Source: Nitrososphaerota archaeon (GTDB lineage: Archaea; Thermoproteota; Nitrososphaeria; Conexivisphaerales; DTJL01). From it: a stretch of 46,872 nucleotides of DNA. How positions within the stretch are numbered: position 1 is the stretch's first letter; every line of letters starts with the position of its first letter. Positions 26,046 to 35,001 of the stretch are shown here, one piece after another. Under the pieces are notes generated by a model. It was not told the origin of the DNA. It was given only the letters and a program-made list of their open reading frames with translations, and made no database searches. Where the stretch lies: the NCBI GenBank assembly GCA_021324115.1, contig JAJPJS010000011.1, positions 1 to 46,872 of the forward strand, read 5' to 3'. The position numbers were made by a program, and so were the translations under genes.

Positions 26046-27380
26046 ATGCAGAATTCCTTTTCAGATGCAGCTCAGGAATCAAAATGGACGTCGGCTCACT
26101 CATGGACCTTCATAGCATTTTCATTCGGCATGTTCCTTGAAGCCTACATTTATGGCCTGTCCTTCATCGCTTCTGGCTGGTATCCGGTAAGCGGTTCCAT
26201 ACTGAGTACGCTGATTCTGATATGGTCCCCGCTCTTCCTGATCATAGGTATAGCTTTCGCGGGCCCTCTATCGGATGCCCTTGGCAGAAAGAGGACCTTT
26301 TACGTTACAATGCTTCTGTATGCGATTGGAGCTATAGGCATCTACTTCAGTACTTCCTACTTTACAACGCTTCCCTTCTTGGCTATACTCCTGTTCGCAG
26401 CAGGCGGAGAAATGAACACTATAATGACAGCTACTCACGAAGTCATGCCGAGGAGGCACAGAAGCAAGTCAATGTACTGGGAAGTTAATTTCATCAACTT
26501 GGGAGGAACCGTCCTCGCAGTTGTAGCAATCATCGCAGCAAATCTTTACAATTCGGTGTCATTCCAGCGCGAGATGATCGCCGTAACCTTTCTCCCCATA
26601 CTTGTCATACTGGCTTACAGCAGATATAAAATGCCGGAGTCCATCAGATGGCTTGAAGCTAAGGGAAGATCTCAGGATGCATCAAACATAATGCAGAAGT
26701 ACTATGCAACTCCATATGAAGCACAAACTCCGGTTGCCCAGCCAGCCTCCCTTCAAACGCCGACGGTGACCGGATTCAAGATCCCCGCGCTCTGGGTGAA
26801 GATTCTGGTAACGACCATCGTGGCAGCTTCGAACACTATCGGTTTCACTTTGATGGCATATACTATTGGACCATTCTTCAACCCCAGTCTCACAGCATAC
26901 TACATTCTGGCGGCTAATGTTGTCGGTTTCATCGTAGGAGCCATCATAGCCACTGTAGCCGACAGGTTGAGCAGGCGCAGTCTCCTTCTCTACTCCTCGG
27001 TGGGTATAGTCGCTGTCACTTGGGTAATGTATTACTACGTAGGCCTTGGGGCGATCAGCATAACCCTGTTCTGGGCGATGCTGATACTGTTCTACGGATT
27101 CGTCGGCGTGAACTATCTCTCTGAAGACACATTGAAGGGCGAGCTGTGGCACACAAGCAGACGAGGAACTCTTACCGCCCTTACAAGATTCATTTCGATT
27201 GGTTCATCGATACCCGTGATCCTAGTCACTGCAACCTGGAGCATCCAGCAGTATACATTACTCAATGCAATAGTGTGGTCGTGCGGGCTTCTAGCTATCC
27301 TGCTATGGCGTGCAAAGGGAGTAGAAACGGGCAAGGGCGTTCCCATCGGAGTTGCATCAGGCGAAACAAAACCAGTTTAA
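26046..27380 (+). CDS. MFS permease, sugar/organic-acid porter type
   Basis: With the start at ATG 26046 the product has 444 residues and about twelve membrane segments. Motif A is GPLSDALGRKRTF between helices 2 and 3; after helix 6 comes KMPESIRWLEAKGR, the sugar-porter family PESxRWL signature; the second half repeats the pattern with VADRLSRRSLL. It should move a sugar, aromatic or organic acid across the plasma membrane, probably with protons, which are plentiful for an acidophile. The loop after helix 6 is Pro/Gln/Thr rich. A T-rich run follows the stop. Regulation may involve the hairpin-rich stretch at 25871-25972. Confidence 0.88.
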   Translation: MQNSFSDAAQESKWTSAHSWTFIAFSFGMFLEAYIYGLSFIASGWYPVSGSILSTLILIWSPLFLIIGIAFAGPLSDALGRKRTFYVTMLLYAIGAIGIYFSTSYFTTLPFLAILLFAAGGEMNTIMTATHEVMPRRHRSKSMYWEVNFINLGGTVLAVVAIIAANLYNSVSFQREMIAVTFLPILVILAYSRYKMPESIRWLEAKGRSQDASNIMQKYYATPYEAQTPVAQPASLQTPTVTGFKIPALWVKILVTTIVAASNTIGFTLMAYTIGPFFNPSLTAYYILAANVVGFIVGAIIATVADRLSRRSLLLYSSVGIVAVTWVMYYYVGLGAISITLFWAMLILFYGFVGVNYLSEDTLKGELWHTSRRGTLTALTRFISIGSSIPVILVTATWSIQQYTLLNAIVWSCGLLAILLWRAKGVETGKGVPIGVASGETKPV

Positions 27381-27386
27381 AACATC

Positions 27387-27392
27387 TTTTTT
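27387..27392 (+). terminator. T-run terminator after the MFS permease gene
   Basis: CTTTTTTATTATTTATT begins six bases after the stop codon in the gap between two convergent genes. Confidence 0.45.
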
Positions 27393-27514
27393 ATTATTTA
27401 TTATCCATATTGTACTTTAAGATAAGTCATACATCTTTATGCCTGATATAATTCAGACGTACTATTCATTTAATAGACTTGGACTTCCCTTTGCCTTCGT
27501 CCATTACCTCGCTG

Positions 27515-28279
27515 TTAAATTCTCCAGTGAGAAATCAACCAATCAGAGTGTGGCATTCCGCTCGTCTGAATAGATTCTTCTACCTTTTTCGTGTCCACTG
27601 GCAAGGTTCGAAATTCCACAAAAATCTTCCCATCAGATTCGAGTGTCACGATGGCGTACTCCGCACGCGGAGCATATCTGAATATCATCTTTGATTGATC
27701 CAACAGAACATCGTCCCTGAATGGCATTCCGACGCTCCCGGGATTCAGAAAGACAACAGAACCATTCAGTCTGCGCAGCATCTGAGTATGTGTATGGCCA
27801 CAGGCTACCATCAATGGTAGGTCGAATCCAGAAATCATCTGTTGCAACTCTCCATCGGATGGTGAGGTCGACAATATACGCTCTTTATTGGATCTGGGTG
27901 AACCATGGCAAAGCAGCAATTGAGTACCACTTTCGCGAAGGGAAATAACAAGTGAGCGCTCGAAACTCCTGATATAATCCAGGTCCCCGTTTGTCAGCCT
28001 GTCAAAGGTCCACCTGTCTATATCGTGAATCTTAGCATCTGTCTCATTAGCGTAAATCCTGGATGCATTGGCATCCAGCACAGCTTCATCCTCATTACCC
28101 ATCACCATTAATCCTCCGAGCCGCTTTAGATACGAAATTGTTTCATGCGGCTGAGGCCCCAGTTCGACGATGTCACCCAGGCAGACCATCTTGTCTACAG
28201 ACCTTTTTTCAATATCATCGAGGACGAGTTTCAGGGAAACAAGGTTCGCATGTATATCAGAAATTATAGCCAGCTTCAT
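27515..28279 (-). CDS. Calcineurin-like metallophosphoesterase
   Basis: The 254-residue product has the metallophosphoesterase motifs in order: SDIHANLVSL, CLGDIVELGPQP, MGNEDEAVL, LLCHGSP and ACGHTHTQ, with LNPGSVGMP close behind. This layout matches the YfcE/MJ0936-type branch that hydrolyses cyclic or diester phosphates in the cytoplasm. The GNHD motif reads GNED, so the catalytic His that usually protonates the leaving group is replaced by Glu; the branch often has GNCD or similar here. ATG 28279 faces the sulfite-oxidase-like gene divergently. Confidence 0.9.
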   Translation of the reverse strand: MKLAIISDIHANLVSLKLVLDDIEKRSVDKMVCLGDIVELGPQPHETISYLKRLGGLMVMGNEDEAVLDANASRIYANETDAKIHDIDRWTFDRLTNGDLDYIRSFERSLVISLRESGTQLLLCHGSPRSNKERILSTSPSDGELQQMISGFDLPLMVACGHTHTQMLRRLNGSVVFLNPGSVGMPFRDDVLLDQSKMIFRYAPRAEYAIVTLESDGKIFVEFRTLPVDTKKVEESIQTSGMPHSDWLISHWRI

Positions 28280-28469
28280 GATGGGCGCCGTGTGTAGACC
28301 CGTTCAATCACCTCCTATTTAGCCATCAATACTGATTTTAGAGCAACAACGAACCATATTTTGAATTAGGTCTTTCCTTCCAAAAATCCGAATCTGAATC
28401 CGGACAATCGGTTCTTGCCGCTTTAGCAACCTTTACAAGCCATTGATGTAGCCAAGTATAGAACCATCG

Positions 28470-30029
28470 TTGCGAGAACGTTTTGCAAAATCGTTGGCAG
28501 CTGGTGCCTTGGCTCTGGCCGTGTCGTATTTGGTTAGAATCTCGATAGGCGGAGTGTTTATCCCGGAGTTGGGTTCCCAGACGTTCTTTTCATATGTTCC
28601 AACATCTGTTGAATCAGTGGCCACAGAATCTCTTGGCATATTTGCCAAGTACATTACATTCGTGGTAGCAATTCTTGTAGTTCTGTTTATTTATGGAGCG
28701 ATAGGTCTGTACCTACATCGTCTCTTTAGGAAGCTGCACTTGAATAACCCGCTCGTTCAAACAGCGCTGGGTTCGACGGTTTCATACGTAATATTCCTGC
28801 TCATTGGTGGAGCACTGCTCGAATTGACCGTGGTTACGGGTCAACCTGTTAGCTTGGACACGCTGATTACGAGTTCACTACCCCCTCAGCTCGCATTTGG
28901 TTTTGTTCTATCTTTTCTGTACTCAAGAGAGTTGGAAAGCAAGCCACATGAAGCTGCGAAAAGGCCGGCTCCTGTCATTGATACAGTACGGAGACGCTAC
29001 ATCAAAATGGGTATAGCTTCCGCTGTAGCTCTTGCAATTTTGCTCAGTGGTGTTGAGATATTTCTTCCCAAGCCAACTACGGAAGCTACCCTCTCCAAAG
29101 AAATTCAAGCATTCTTCATGAACGAGGTAACAGCCAATCCGGATTTCTATCGTGTTGACATCAATATAGAAGCACCTCAAGTGGATGTTGCGAGTTGGAA
29201 GCTGGCTGTTACAGGAATGGTAAACTCCCCCTTGGACCTGACCTACAATGACATTGTGTCAATGCCATATGTGGAACAGTATAACACACTGGAGTGTATC
29301 AGTAACGTTGTGGGCGGGGATCTGATAAGCAACGCAAAATGGAGGGGAGTAAAACTTGAAGACATTTTGAAGGCCGCCGGAGCATCGCAGGAAGCGGTCT
29401 ATGTCGTGTTTCGATGTTATGATGGTTACGACGTTGGCATACCCATTCAGAAAGCTCGTGATTCAGGAACAATATTGGCGTATATGATGAACGATGCTCA
29501 GCTTCCCAAGGAGCACGGCTATCCACTGAGGGCAGTGGTCCCTGGCCTCTACGGACAGCACAATGCTAAATGGATCACCGAAATACAGGTCGTGAATGAA
29601 GTGTACCAGGGTTTCTGGCAACGAAGGGGTTGGGCGAATGACGCCACTTATAAAACGACATCAACCATAGTGATACCTGGCAACAGCCCTTTAAGAAGAA
29701 GATTCATGATTCCTGGAGGAGACAGTTCGGTCACAGAAGGGACCATTCCTGTGGCGGGTATAGCCTTTGCAGGTGATCGTGGAATCGAAAAGGTGGAGGT
29801 CAGCGTAGATGGTGGAAATACATGGCAGCAGGCCAGTCTTAAGGATCCCCTTTCGAACTATACATGGGTCCTTTGGAGCAAGGAATGGAATCCCCCCGCA
29901 GCTGGTGCATACAAGTTGATGGTTAGAGCGACAGATGGGGAAGGCAATCTCCAAATCTCTACCCTAGAAGCCCCATTCCCAAGTGGAGCCACAGGTTACC
30001 AAGTTATCGATGTATCAGTGGTTTCCTGA
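28470..30029 (+). CDS. Membrane-anchored sulfite-oxidase-family molybdopterin enzyme
   Basis: The first 200 residues hold about five hydrophobic segments (roughly 10-30, 60-82, 100-122, 138-151 and 181-199). The remaining 320 residues are a sulfite oxidase fold: WKLAVTGMVNSPLDLTYNDI, the molybdenum-ligand Cys276 in NTLECISNVVGGDLI, WRGVKLEDIL, HGYPLRAVVPGLYGQHNAKWI, and the Ig-like dimer domain with GIEKVEVSVDGGNTW. No heme domain is present. The catalytic part would sit outside the membrane, where it could oxidise sulfite or reduce sulfoxides and pass electrons through the membrane part to quinones. TTG 28470 follows an in-frame TAG and is the start used. TATA-like GTATAGAACC lies too close for certainty. 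Confidence 0.88.
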   Translation: MRERFAKSLAAGALALAVSYLVRISIGGVFIPELGSQTFFSYVPTSVESVATESLGIFAKYITFVVAILVVLFIYGAIGLYLHRLFRKLHLNNPLVQTALGSTVSYVIFLLIGGALLELTVVTGQPVSLDTLITSSLPPQLAFGFVLSFLYSRELESKPHEAAKRPAPVIDTVRRRYIKMGIASAVALAILLSGVEIFLPKPTTEATLSKEIQAFFMNEVTANPDFYRVDINIEAPQVDVASWKLAVTGMVNSPLDLTYNDIVSMPYVEQYNTLECISNVVGGDLISNAKWRGVKLEDILKAAGASQEAVYVVFRCYDGYDVGIPIQKARDSGTILAYMMNDAQLPKEHGYPLRAVVPGLYGQHNAKWITEIQVVNEVYQGFWQRRGWANDATYKTTSTIVIPGNSPLRRRFMIPGGDSSVTEGTIPVAGIAFAGDRGIEKVEVSVDGGNTWQQASLKDPLSNYTWVLWSKEWNPPAAGAYKLMVRATDGEGNLQISTLEAPFPSGATGYQVIDVSVVS

Positions 30030-30244
30030 TTCTGCCCAGCTGATGATCGACGCTTATCATTCTATACCGGAAACAAAAATTACGGATGTGTACTCTTCAT
30101 ATGCCCAGTAAAACATAAGCTAGAGTTAGGACATAAAATATGACACTGAAACAATTGAGCAACTTACTGAGCTGAAAACGATCTGACGGTTCGTCTTTTT
30201 ATACCGAAACCCTTTTCACCTTTGAGACTTGTTCAACACATCAA

Positions 30245-31675
30245 ATGAAAAAGTATGACCTTATAGTTGTAGGCAGCGGCTCTGCGATGAACATAGTCGA
30301 ACCAATAATTCAAGCCAACCCATCAACCAAGATTGCAGCCATAGACAAAGATGAACCTGGTGGAATCTGTTTGACAAGAGGATGCATCCCTTCCAAGATA
30401 ATGCTGTATCCGACAGAGCTCGCAGCATCTTTGGATGGTGCCGAGGAGCTCGGAATCGACGTGAAGGTGAAGTCACTGAGTTATCAAAAAATTATGAAGC
30501 GTATGAGGGAACTCATCGATAGAGACATCAATGCTATCAGAAACGGTTTATCGAATTCCGAGAACATAGACTATTATCATTCCGAGGCCGAGTTCATTGC
30601 CCCATATCAGATGAAGGTTGAAAATGAAACCATCACAGCTCAGATGATTTTTCTTGCTACCGGTTCAAGACCGTACATTCCAAAGATCGATGGATTGGAC
30701 AAGGTGCACTATCATACGAGTGATTCTGTAATCAGGATGGAAATGAAGGAACTTCCCAGAAGTCTGGCTATAATTGGTGGAGGGTACATAGCAGCCGAGT
30801 TTGGGCATTTCTTCGCTACGCTTGGCTCCGAAGTTACAATCATAGGACGCAACCCCCAGTTTCTTCCCGAAGAAGAACCAGAAGTTTCGGCTCTGGTCAA
30901 ACGACATCTGGGAAGGAGAATGAAAATACTCACCAACCATGTTGTCCAAAAGGTGACGCAGTCTCAGGATGGCACCAAGACGCTGTCTGCACTGGACAGG
31001 TCAACCTCAGAAATACGAACTTTTTCAGCCAATGAAATTCTCATTGCTGCGGGGAGGGAACCCGTTAACGACATCCTTAAGCCCGAGCTGGGAGGCGTGA
31101 AAACCACACCTGATGGCTGGATCAAGGTAAATGAATTCCTTGAAACGAGCCAGCCCAACGTCTGGGCTTTGGGTGATGCCGATGGGCAGCACCTTTTCAG
31201 ACATGTAGCTAACTACGAATCTGAAGTGGTATACTATAATGCCATTCTGAAACGCAGGATCAGGGTGGATTACAGCGCGGTGCCTCATGCAGTATTCACA
31301 TATCCTGAAGTTGCCAGTGTCGGAATGAGAGAAAAAGAAGCAATAGAAAGGGTGGGCACAGAAAGGGTCTTGATTGGCTACGCACGGTATGAGGACACGG
31401 CCAAGGGCGAAGCCATGAACGCCAAAGATTATTTTGTGAAGGTCATTGTTGATGGCTCCAATGATCATATACTGGGAGCGCACATTGTGGGTCCTTACGC
31501 CTCAATTTTGGTACATGAAATAATAGCTGTAATGTACACACGAGAAAAGAGCTGGCGCACAATATCCGACGCAATGCACATCCATCCTGCTCTCAGCGAG
31601 GTTGTGCAACGAGCGGTTGGGTACATGATGCCCGTCGAACATTATCATGAACACTTTTCGAGCGACGATAACTAG
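30245..31675 (+). CDS. lpdA: Dihydrolipoamide dehydrogenase-type flavoprotein
   Basis: The 476-residue FAD disulfide reductase has VVGSGSAMN for FAD, the redox pair in GGICLTRGCIPSK (Cys-x4-Cys), the NAD motif IIGGGYIAAEFGHFFATLGS, the FAD ribityl motif NVWALGDADG and the C-terminal His-Glu in HIHPALSEVVQRA. As E3 it reoxidises the lipoyl arm of 2-oxoacid dehydrogenase complexes with NAD+. The first FAD Gly motif is GSGSA rather than GGGPG, and HPALSE resembles mycothione reductase, so another disulfide substrate is possible. The E1 gene lies 12 kb away, on the other strand. TTTTTATACC lies about 45 bases before ATG 30245. Confidence 0.88.
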   Translation: MKKYDLIVVGSGSAMNIVEPIIQANPSTKIAAIDKDEPGGICLTRGCIPSKIMLYPTELAASLDGAEELGIDVKVKSLSYQKIMKRMRELIDRDINAIRNGLSNSENIDYYHSEAEFIAPYQMKVENETITAQMIFLATGSRPYIPKIDGLDKVHYHTSDSVIRMEMKELPRSLAIIGGGYIAAEFGHFFATLGSEVTIIGRNPQFLPEEEPEVSALVKRHLGRRMKILTNHVVQKVTQSQDGTKTLSALDRSTSEIRTFSANEILIAAGREPVNDILKPELGGVKTTPDGWIKVNEFLETSQPNVWALGDADGQHLFRHVANYESEVVYYNAILKRRIRVDYSAVPHAVFTYPEVASVGMREKEAIERVGTERVLIGYARYEDTAKGEAMNAKDYFVKVIVDGSNDHILGAHIVGPYASILVHEIIAVMYTREKSWRTISDAMHIHPALSEVVQRAVGYMMPVEHYHEHFSSDDN

Positions 31676-31877
31676 AATCACTGCACATTGAATAAAACCT
31701 GAAAACTCGGTGGGGTCGATGTCATATGTGATGCTGTTGCGAGCTAGACATTCGACTTGCCACTTTGGTTCGATCTTTAAAACGACGAAGATGAGGCAAA
31801 CATAATTCTTAACGGATTTATCGACAACGCTTATTTGAAGACAGCTAATCTGATGTGAGGTTTTGACGCTTCACACC

Positions 31878-32729
31878 ATGGAAGGAAAGGTTTGCCTTGT
31901 TACCGGTGCAAGCTCCGGCATAGGCAAAGCCACAGCCACGGGTTTAGCCGAAATGGGAGCCACCGTATATCTCCTTTGCAGAAACGAGGCCAGGTGTGAA
32001 TCCACCATGACAGAAATAAGAAACAAAACCGGGAATCAGAATATCCATTCGCTCATTGCTGATTTCGAATCATTCAAATCTGTAAGGGATGCGGCCAGCG
32101 AGTTTCTATCAGCCAAAGTGAAGTTGCACGTCCTAGTAAATAACGCTGGCTTGTTCAAAGCTGCTCACTCGCTCACCGAAGATGGGTTTGAGACGACATT
32201 TCAGGTAAATTATCTTTCACATTTTCTACTGACGAATCTTCTTCTCGGAATTCTTGTGGAGAGCGCACCTTCCAGAATCATTAATGTCACTTCTATCGGT
32301 CATTTTCAGGGCCATATTGGGGATCCATACTCCTGCTCCAAGGCGGGCTCAGGAATGGGTGCATATTCTAACTCCAAACTCGCGCAGGTGCTCTTCACCT
32401 ATGAGTTGGCCCGCAGAATGAGAGGTTCTGGTGTAACCTCCAACTGTGTACATCCGGGGACGGTGGCGACTAACATCTGGTCACGTCCACTCGGTGGATT
32501 AGGCTTCATTTCAAACGTTGCAAAGCCATTCATGAAGTCTCCAAATGAGGGTGCAAGGGGAGTGATATACCTCTCATCATCACCCGACCTTCAGCAGGTA
32601 TCCGGAAACTACTTCGATGGCATTCAACAGGCTTCTTCTTCTCAAGAATCGTATGATGAGAGCCTGCAGGCAAGGCTCTGGGAGGCCAGCGAAATCATGT
32701 GCGGTCTGAAGAGCAACCGAAGTGGATAA
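31878..32729 (+). CDS. Short-chain dehydrogenase, retinol-dehydrogenase-like
   Basis: ATG 31878 precedes the Rossmann motif TGASSGIGKATATGLAEMG; an in-frame TTG at 31863 would add five residues. The 283-residue product has the RDH-like pattern: LLCRNEARCE for NADP, VNNAGLFKAAHSLTEDGFETTFQVNYLSHFLLT, Ser in INVTSIG and Tyr-x3-Lys in AYSNSKLAQ, then VHPGTVATNIW. Such enzymes reduce or oxidise lipophilic aldehydes and ketones. It has no close partner; the PadR operon follows after about 100 bases. Confidence 0.92.
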   Translation: MEGKVCLVTGASSGIGKATATGLAEMGATVYLLCRNEARCESTMTEIRNKTGNQNIHSLIADFESFKSVRDAASEFLSAKVKLHVLVNNAGLFKAAHSLTEDGFETTFQVNYLSHFLLTNLLLGILVESAPSRIINVTSIGHFQGHIGDPYSCSKAGSGMGAYSNSKLAQVLFTYELARRMRGSGVTSNCVHPGTVATNIWSRPLGGLGFISNVAKPFMKSPNEGARGVIYLSSSPDLQQVSGNYFDGIQQASSSQESYDESLQARLWEASEIMCGLKSNRSG

Positions 32730-32796
32730 GCCTCATAGATTACAGAAGACTCAAATCTGCTCGGTTCTTCGGTACACCAGCGCAATAATCGTTCGA

Positions 32797-32810
32797 TATA
32801 TATTTATATA
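32797..32810 (+). promoter_or_regulatory. TATA region of the PadR / repeat protein / MFS operon
   Basis: TATATATTTATATA is centred about 25-28 bases before ATG 32831. The first ATG at 32813 would lie too close to the box for a transcribed start. Confidence 0.55.
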
Positions 32811-32834
32811 CCATGCCGGAGGCGTTCGGCATGG
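32811..32834. promoter_or_regulatory. Perfect 8-base inverted repeat, likely PadR operator
   Basis: CCATGCCG (32811-32818) and CGGCATGG (32827-32834) are exact inverse copies around an 8-base spacer. The repeat fills the space between the TATA region and the expected transcription start, where a bound repressor would block polymerase. Centre-to-centre spacing of 16 bases is suitable for a winged-helix dimer. Confidence 0.55.
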
Positions 32835-33358
32835 AACATGATTCTCTAGGGTCGACCCACAGCGGCCTGGTGGGTTTCTATGCTCTGTCCATGATGAACA
32901 AATCACCCATATACGGAAGTGACGTTGTTCACAGGATCTTCGAACAGACCAATGGTACCTGGCTACTTGGTGCCGGGGCGTTATATCCAACGCTAAATCG
33001 CCTGGTGAAAAGAGGCTGGGCAAAAGTGGATTTTGTTCAGGGAAGAAAGAAGTATTCCATCACTAGTAAGGGAAGAAGGTCTCTTCTGGCTTTCCGCTCA
33101 GATATGAATGCGAAGGCAAAGAAATACATGTTTGCGTGGAGATTGATTCTGGATCTGATTGATCATGAACAGCTCCCTGATTTCGTAGTTGAGAGATTAA
33201 AGGTCAGCCTGAAGGTTACGGAATCTGTCCTAACAGAGCCGAGATACGAGCTTACTTCACAGGAGAAGAGATATCTGAGCACGGCGGTCCGACATGAAAT
33301 TGATAGGTTTCAAAGAAGGATGTACAATGTAGGATTGGGGGAGGCGATAAGACAATGA
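32831..33358 (+). CDS. PadR-family transcriptional regulator, first copy
   Basis: ATG 32831 is preferred over 32813 because of the TATA spacing. The product, about 175 residues, has a PadR winged helix: GLVGFYALSMMNKSPIYGSDVVHRIFEQTNG, LGAGALYPTLNRLVKRGWAKVDFVQGRKKYSITSKGRRSLLAF, then a C-terminal helical dimerisation region. PadR proteins usually repress efflux or stress genes and release DNA when they bind a toxic ligand. Its stop overlaps the start of the next gene (ATGA), and that gene abuts an MFS exporter. The inverted repeat across its own start suggests self-regulation of the three-gene operon. Confidence 0.9.
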   Translation: MEHDSLGSTHSGLVGFYALSMMNKSPIYGSDVVHRIFEQTNGTWLLGAGALYPTLNRLVKRGWAKVDFVQGRKKYSITSKGRRSLLAFRSDMNAKAKKYMFAWRLILDLIDHEQLPDFVVERLKVSLKVTESVLTEPRYELTSQEKRYLSTAVRHEIDRFQRRMYNVGLGEAIRQ

Positions 33359-35001
33359 ACACAAAAGCCATCATTCTTATTGTTTCACTTCTGACGCTCT
33401 ATCTGCCGCTTTCGGCCGCTGCAGCATTTACTCCACCCCAAACGTTCCAGGCCGAGGCGGTATGGGGCTCACCTCAATCCCCTATCGTCGCTTCGCCAGG
33501 GTCCAGTAATTTGCCTTTATCCATCACGATCATAAACCTTGGCCCCAGCCCTGTAACAAACGTTACCGCTACATTCGACACGGCTTATCCACTGGTTCCG
33601 GTCCCTGGGCAACCATTCAACTTAACACAATACGTTCCCTCACTACCCCCGGGTTCGACCATATCCCTCTTTGGCTACTTCAGCGTGTATGAAAGTGCAA
33701 AACAGGGAGTATACAATGAGACAATAACGCTGAACTACCTAACTGGAAATTCGGCGACGACGGAGAAGATCGGGGTAAGCGTAGCGATACTGGGTCCATC
33801 CCAGGGGCCACAGACGTTTGAAGCCTCGGCAGTCTGGGGTTCCCCGGGGTCTCCCATTGTGGCTGCTCCTGACTCCACGAACCTACCGCTCGTCCTGACT
33901 GTATACAACGTGGGCCCCAAAACAGTTTTCAACTTCACCTTAACATTCAATCCTTCCTCTCCGATCACGTCGGTGCAGGGGCAGTCGACACATCCTTCCT
34001 CCCAGGCACCGGTGTTGCCGGTGGGGTCGTCCATAACACTCCTTGGATATTACAACATAGCGGCCGGCACGGGTAGTGGACTGTACAATCAGAGTATAAC
34101 CTTGTATTACTCCAACGGAACACAAAACTTCGTCCAGTCCCTCACAGTCGGCGTCCCCGTTCTGGGTTCTGCGAACATACAGCTGTCGTCCTTCAACTAT
34201 ATCCCCACAGTATTATATCCTGGATACCCATCAGCAGAGCTCCAGGTTTATCTGATCAATACGGGTACAGCACCCGCTACGAATGTCAATGTATCTCTAT
34301 CCACTGCAGAACCGGTTTATCCACTCTATGCCGGTTCGACAACAAGATTCATCGGGTTCCTTCCCGTTGGGCAGCCTGTGCCGGTGGTGTTTCCGCTCGG
34401 AATAACCAACACATCCACAACCAGTAACACGACGTTGAGTCTGAGGGTCAACTATAACGGGGTTGGTTCAGCTTCATTCGCCATTCCGTTCCAGGAGAAT
34501 CCAAAGGCGGTGCTGGAAATTACATCCGTTTCCACTCCGACGGTGAACATAGGGGACACCGCAGACTACATCACACTGACGATAAGCAACGTAGGAGGTG
34601 CCGCAGCGGAAGGAACGAGCATAACTTTAGTCCCTTCCAACGTGTTTCAACCGAGCATACCCTCGAGTTCAAGCCCTCTACTGGCAACGACCTACCTTAA
34701 TGCTTCTGCAGGCACGATTCTTCCAGGACAATCAGCTCAGGTAACCTATGTGGTCACAGTCAACCCCAACATAGCGGCCGGCACATATCAACTGACCTTT
34801 GTGGGGAGATGGATTCAGAGCGGCGCATCTTTACCTTTCGTTCAACAATTCACTGTTTCGGTTCCCGTGCATCAATCATTCATTCAATCGTTTGGTTCAG
34901 AGTTGACCAACCCCATCGTGATCATAATTATAGCTTTGCTACTAGTGTTAATCATAGTCTCCATCGTGCTCGCGGTAAGAAGTAGGAGAAGGAAGAGCTA
35001 G
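33355..35001 (+). CDS. Secreted repeat protein anchored by a C-terminal helix (COG1361/CARDB-like)
   Basis: The 548-residue product begins with a signal peptide (residues 1-24, AAAA before the cut) and ends with one transmembrane helix (about 517-541) followed by RSRRRKS, so nearly all of it lies outside the membrane. Residues about 27-147 and 151-270 are clear copies of one another, each starting PQTF/PxTFxAxAVWGSP and ending with YN..ITL.Y; two more divergent beta-sandwich units follow at about 270-375 and 385-505. The units resemble CARDB/NEW3 domains of archaeal S-layer-linked proteins (COG1361). Many Asn-x-Ser/Thr sites suggest N-glycosylation. It lies in one operon with PadR and an exporter, which suggests a cell-surface partner for transport; that role is inference. 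Confidence 0.8.
   Translation: MNTKAIILIVSLLTLYLPLSAAAAFTPPQTFQAEAVWGSPQSPIVASPGSSNLPLSITIINLGPSPVTNVTATFDTAYPLVPVPGQPFNLTQYVPSLPPGSTISLFGYFSVYESAKQGVYNETITLNYLTGNSATTEKIGVSVAILGPSQGPQTFEASAVWGSPGSPIVAAPDSTNLPLVLTVYNVGPKTVFNFTLTFNPSSPITSVQGQSTHPSSQAPVLPVGSSITLLGYYNIAAGTGSGLYNQSITLYYSNGTQNFVQSLTVGVPVLGSANIQLSSFNYIPTVLYPGYPSAELQVYLINTGTAPATNVNVSLSTAEPVYPLYAGSTTRFIGFLPVGQPVPVVFPLGITNTSTTSNTTLSLRVNYNGVGSASFAIPFQENPKAVLEITSVSTPTVNIGDTADYITLTISNVGGAAAEGTSITLVPSNVFQPSIPSSSSPLLATTYLNASAGTILPGQSAQVTYVVTVNPNIAAGTYQLTFVGRWIQSGASLPFVQQFTVSVPVHQSFIQSFGSELTNPIVIIIIALLLVLIIVSIVLAVRSRRRKS

Noticed and set aside
30245-31675. Mercuric reductase or glutathione reductase as the identity
   Set aside because: No N-terminal metal-binding domain, no C-terminal vicinal Cys pair, and the active-site Cys motif fits lipoamide dehydrogenase; a mycothione-like substrate remains only a minor alternative.
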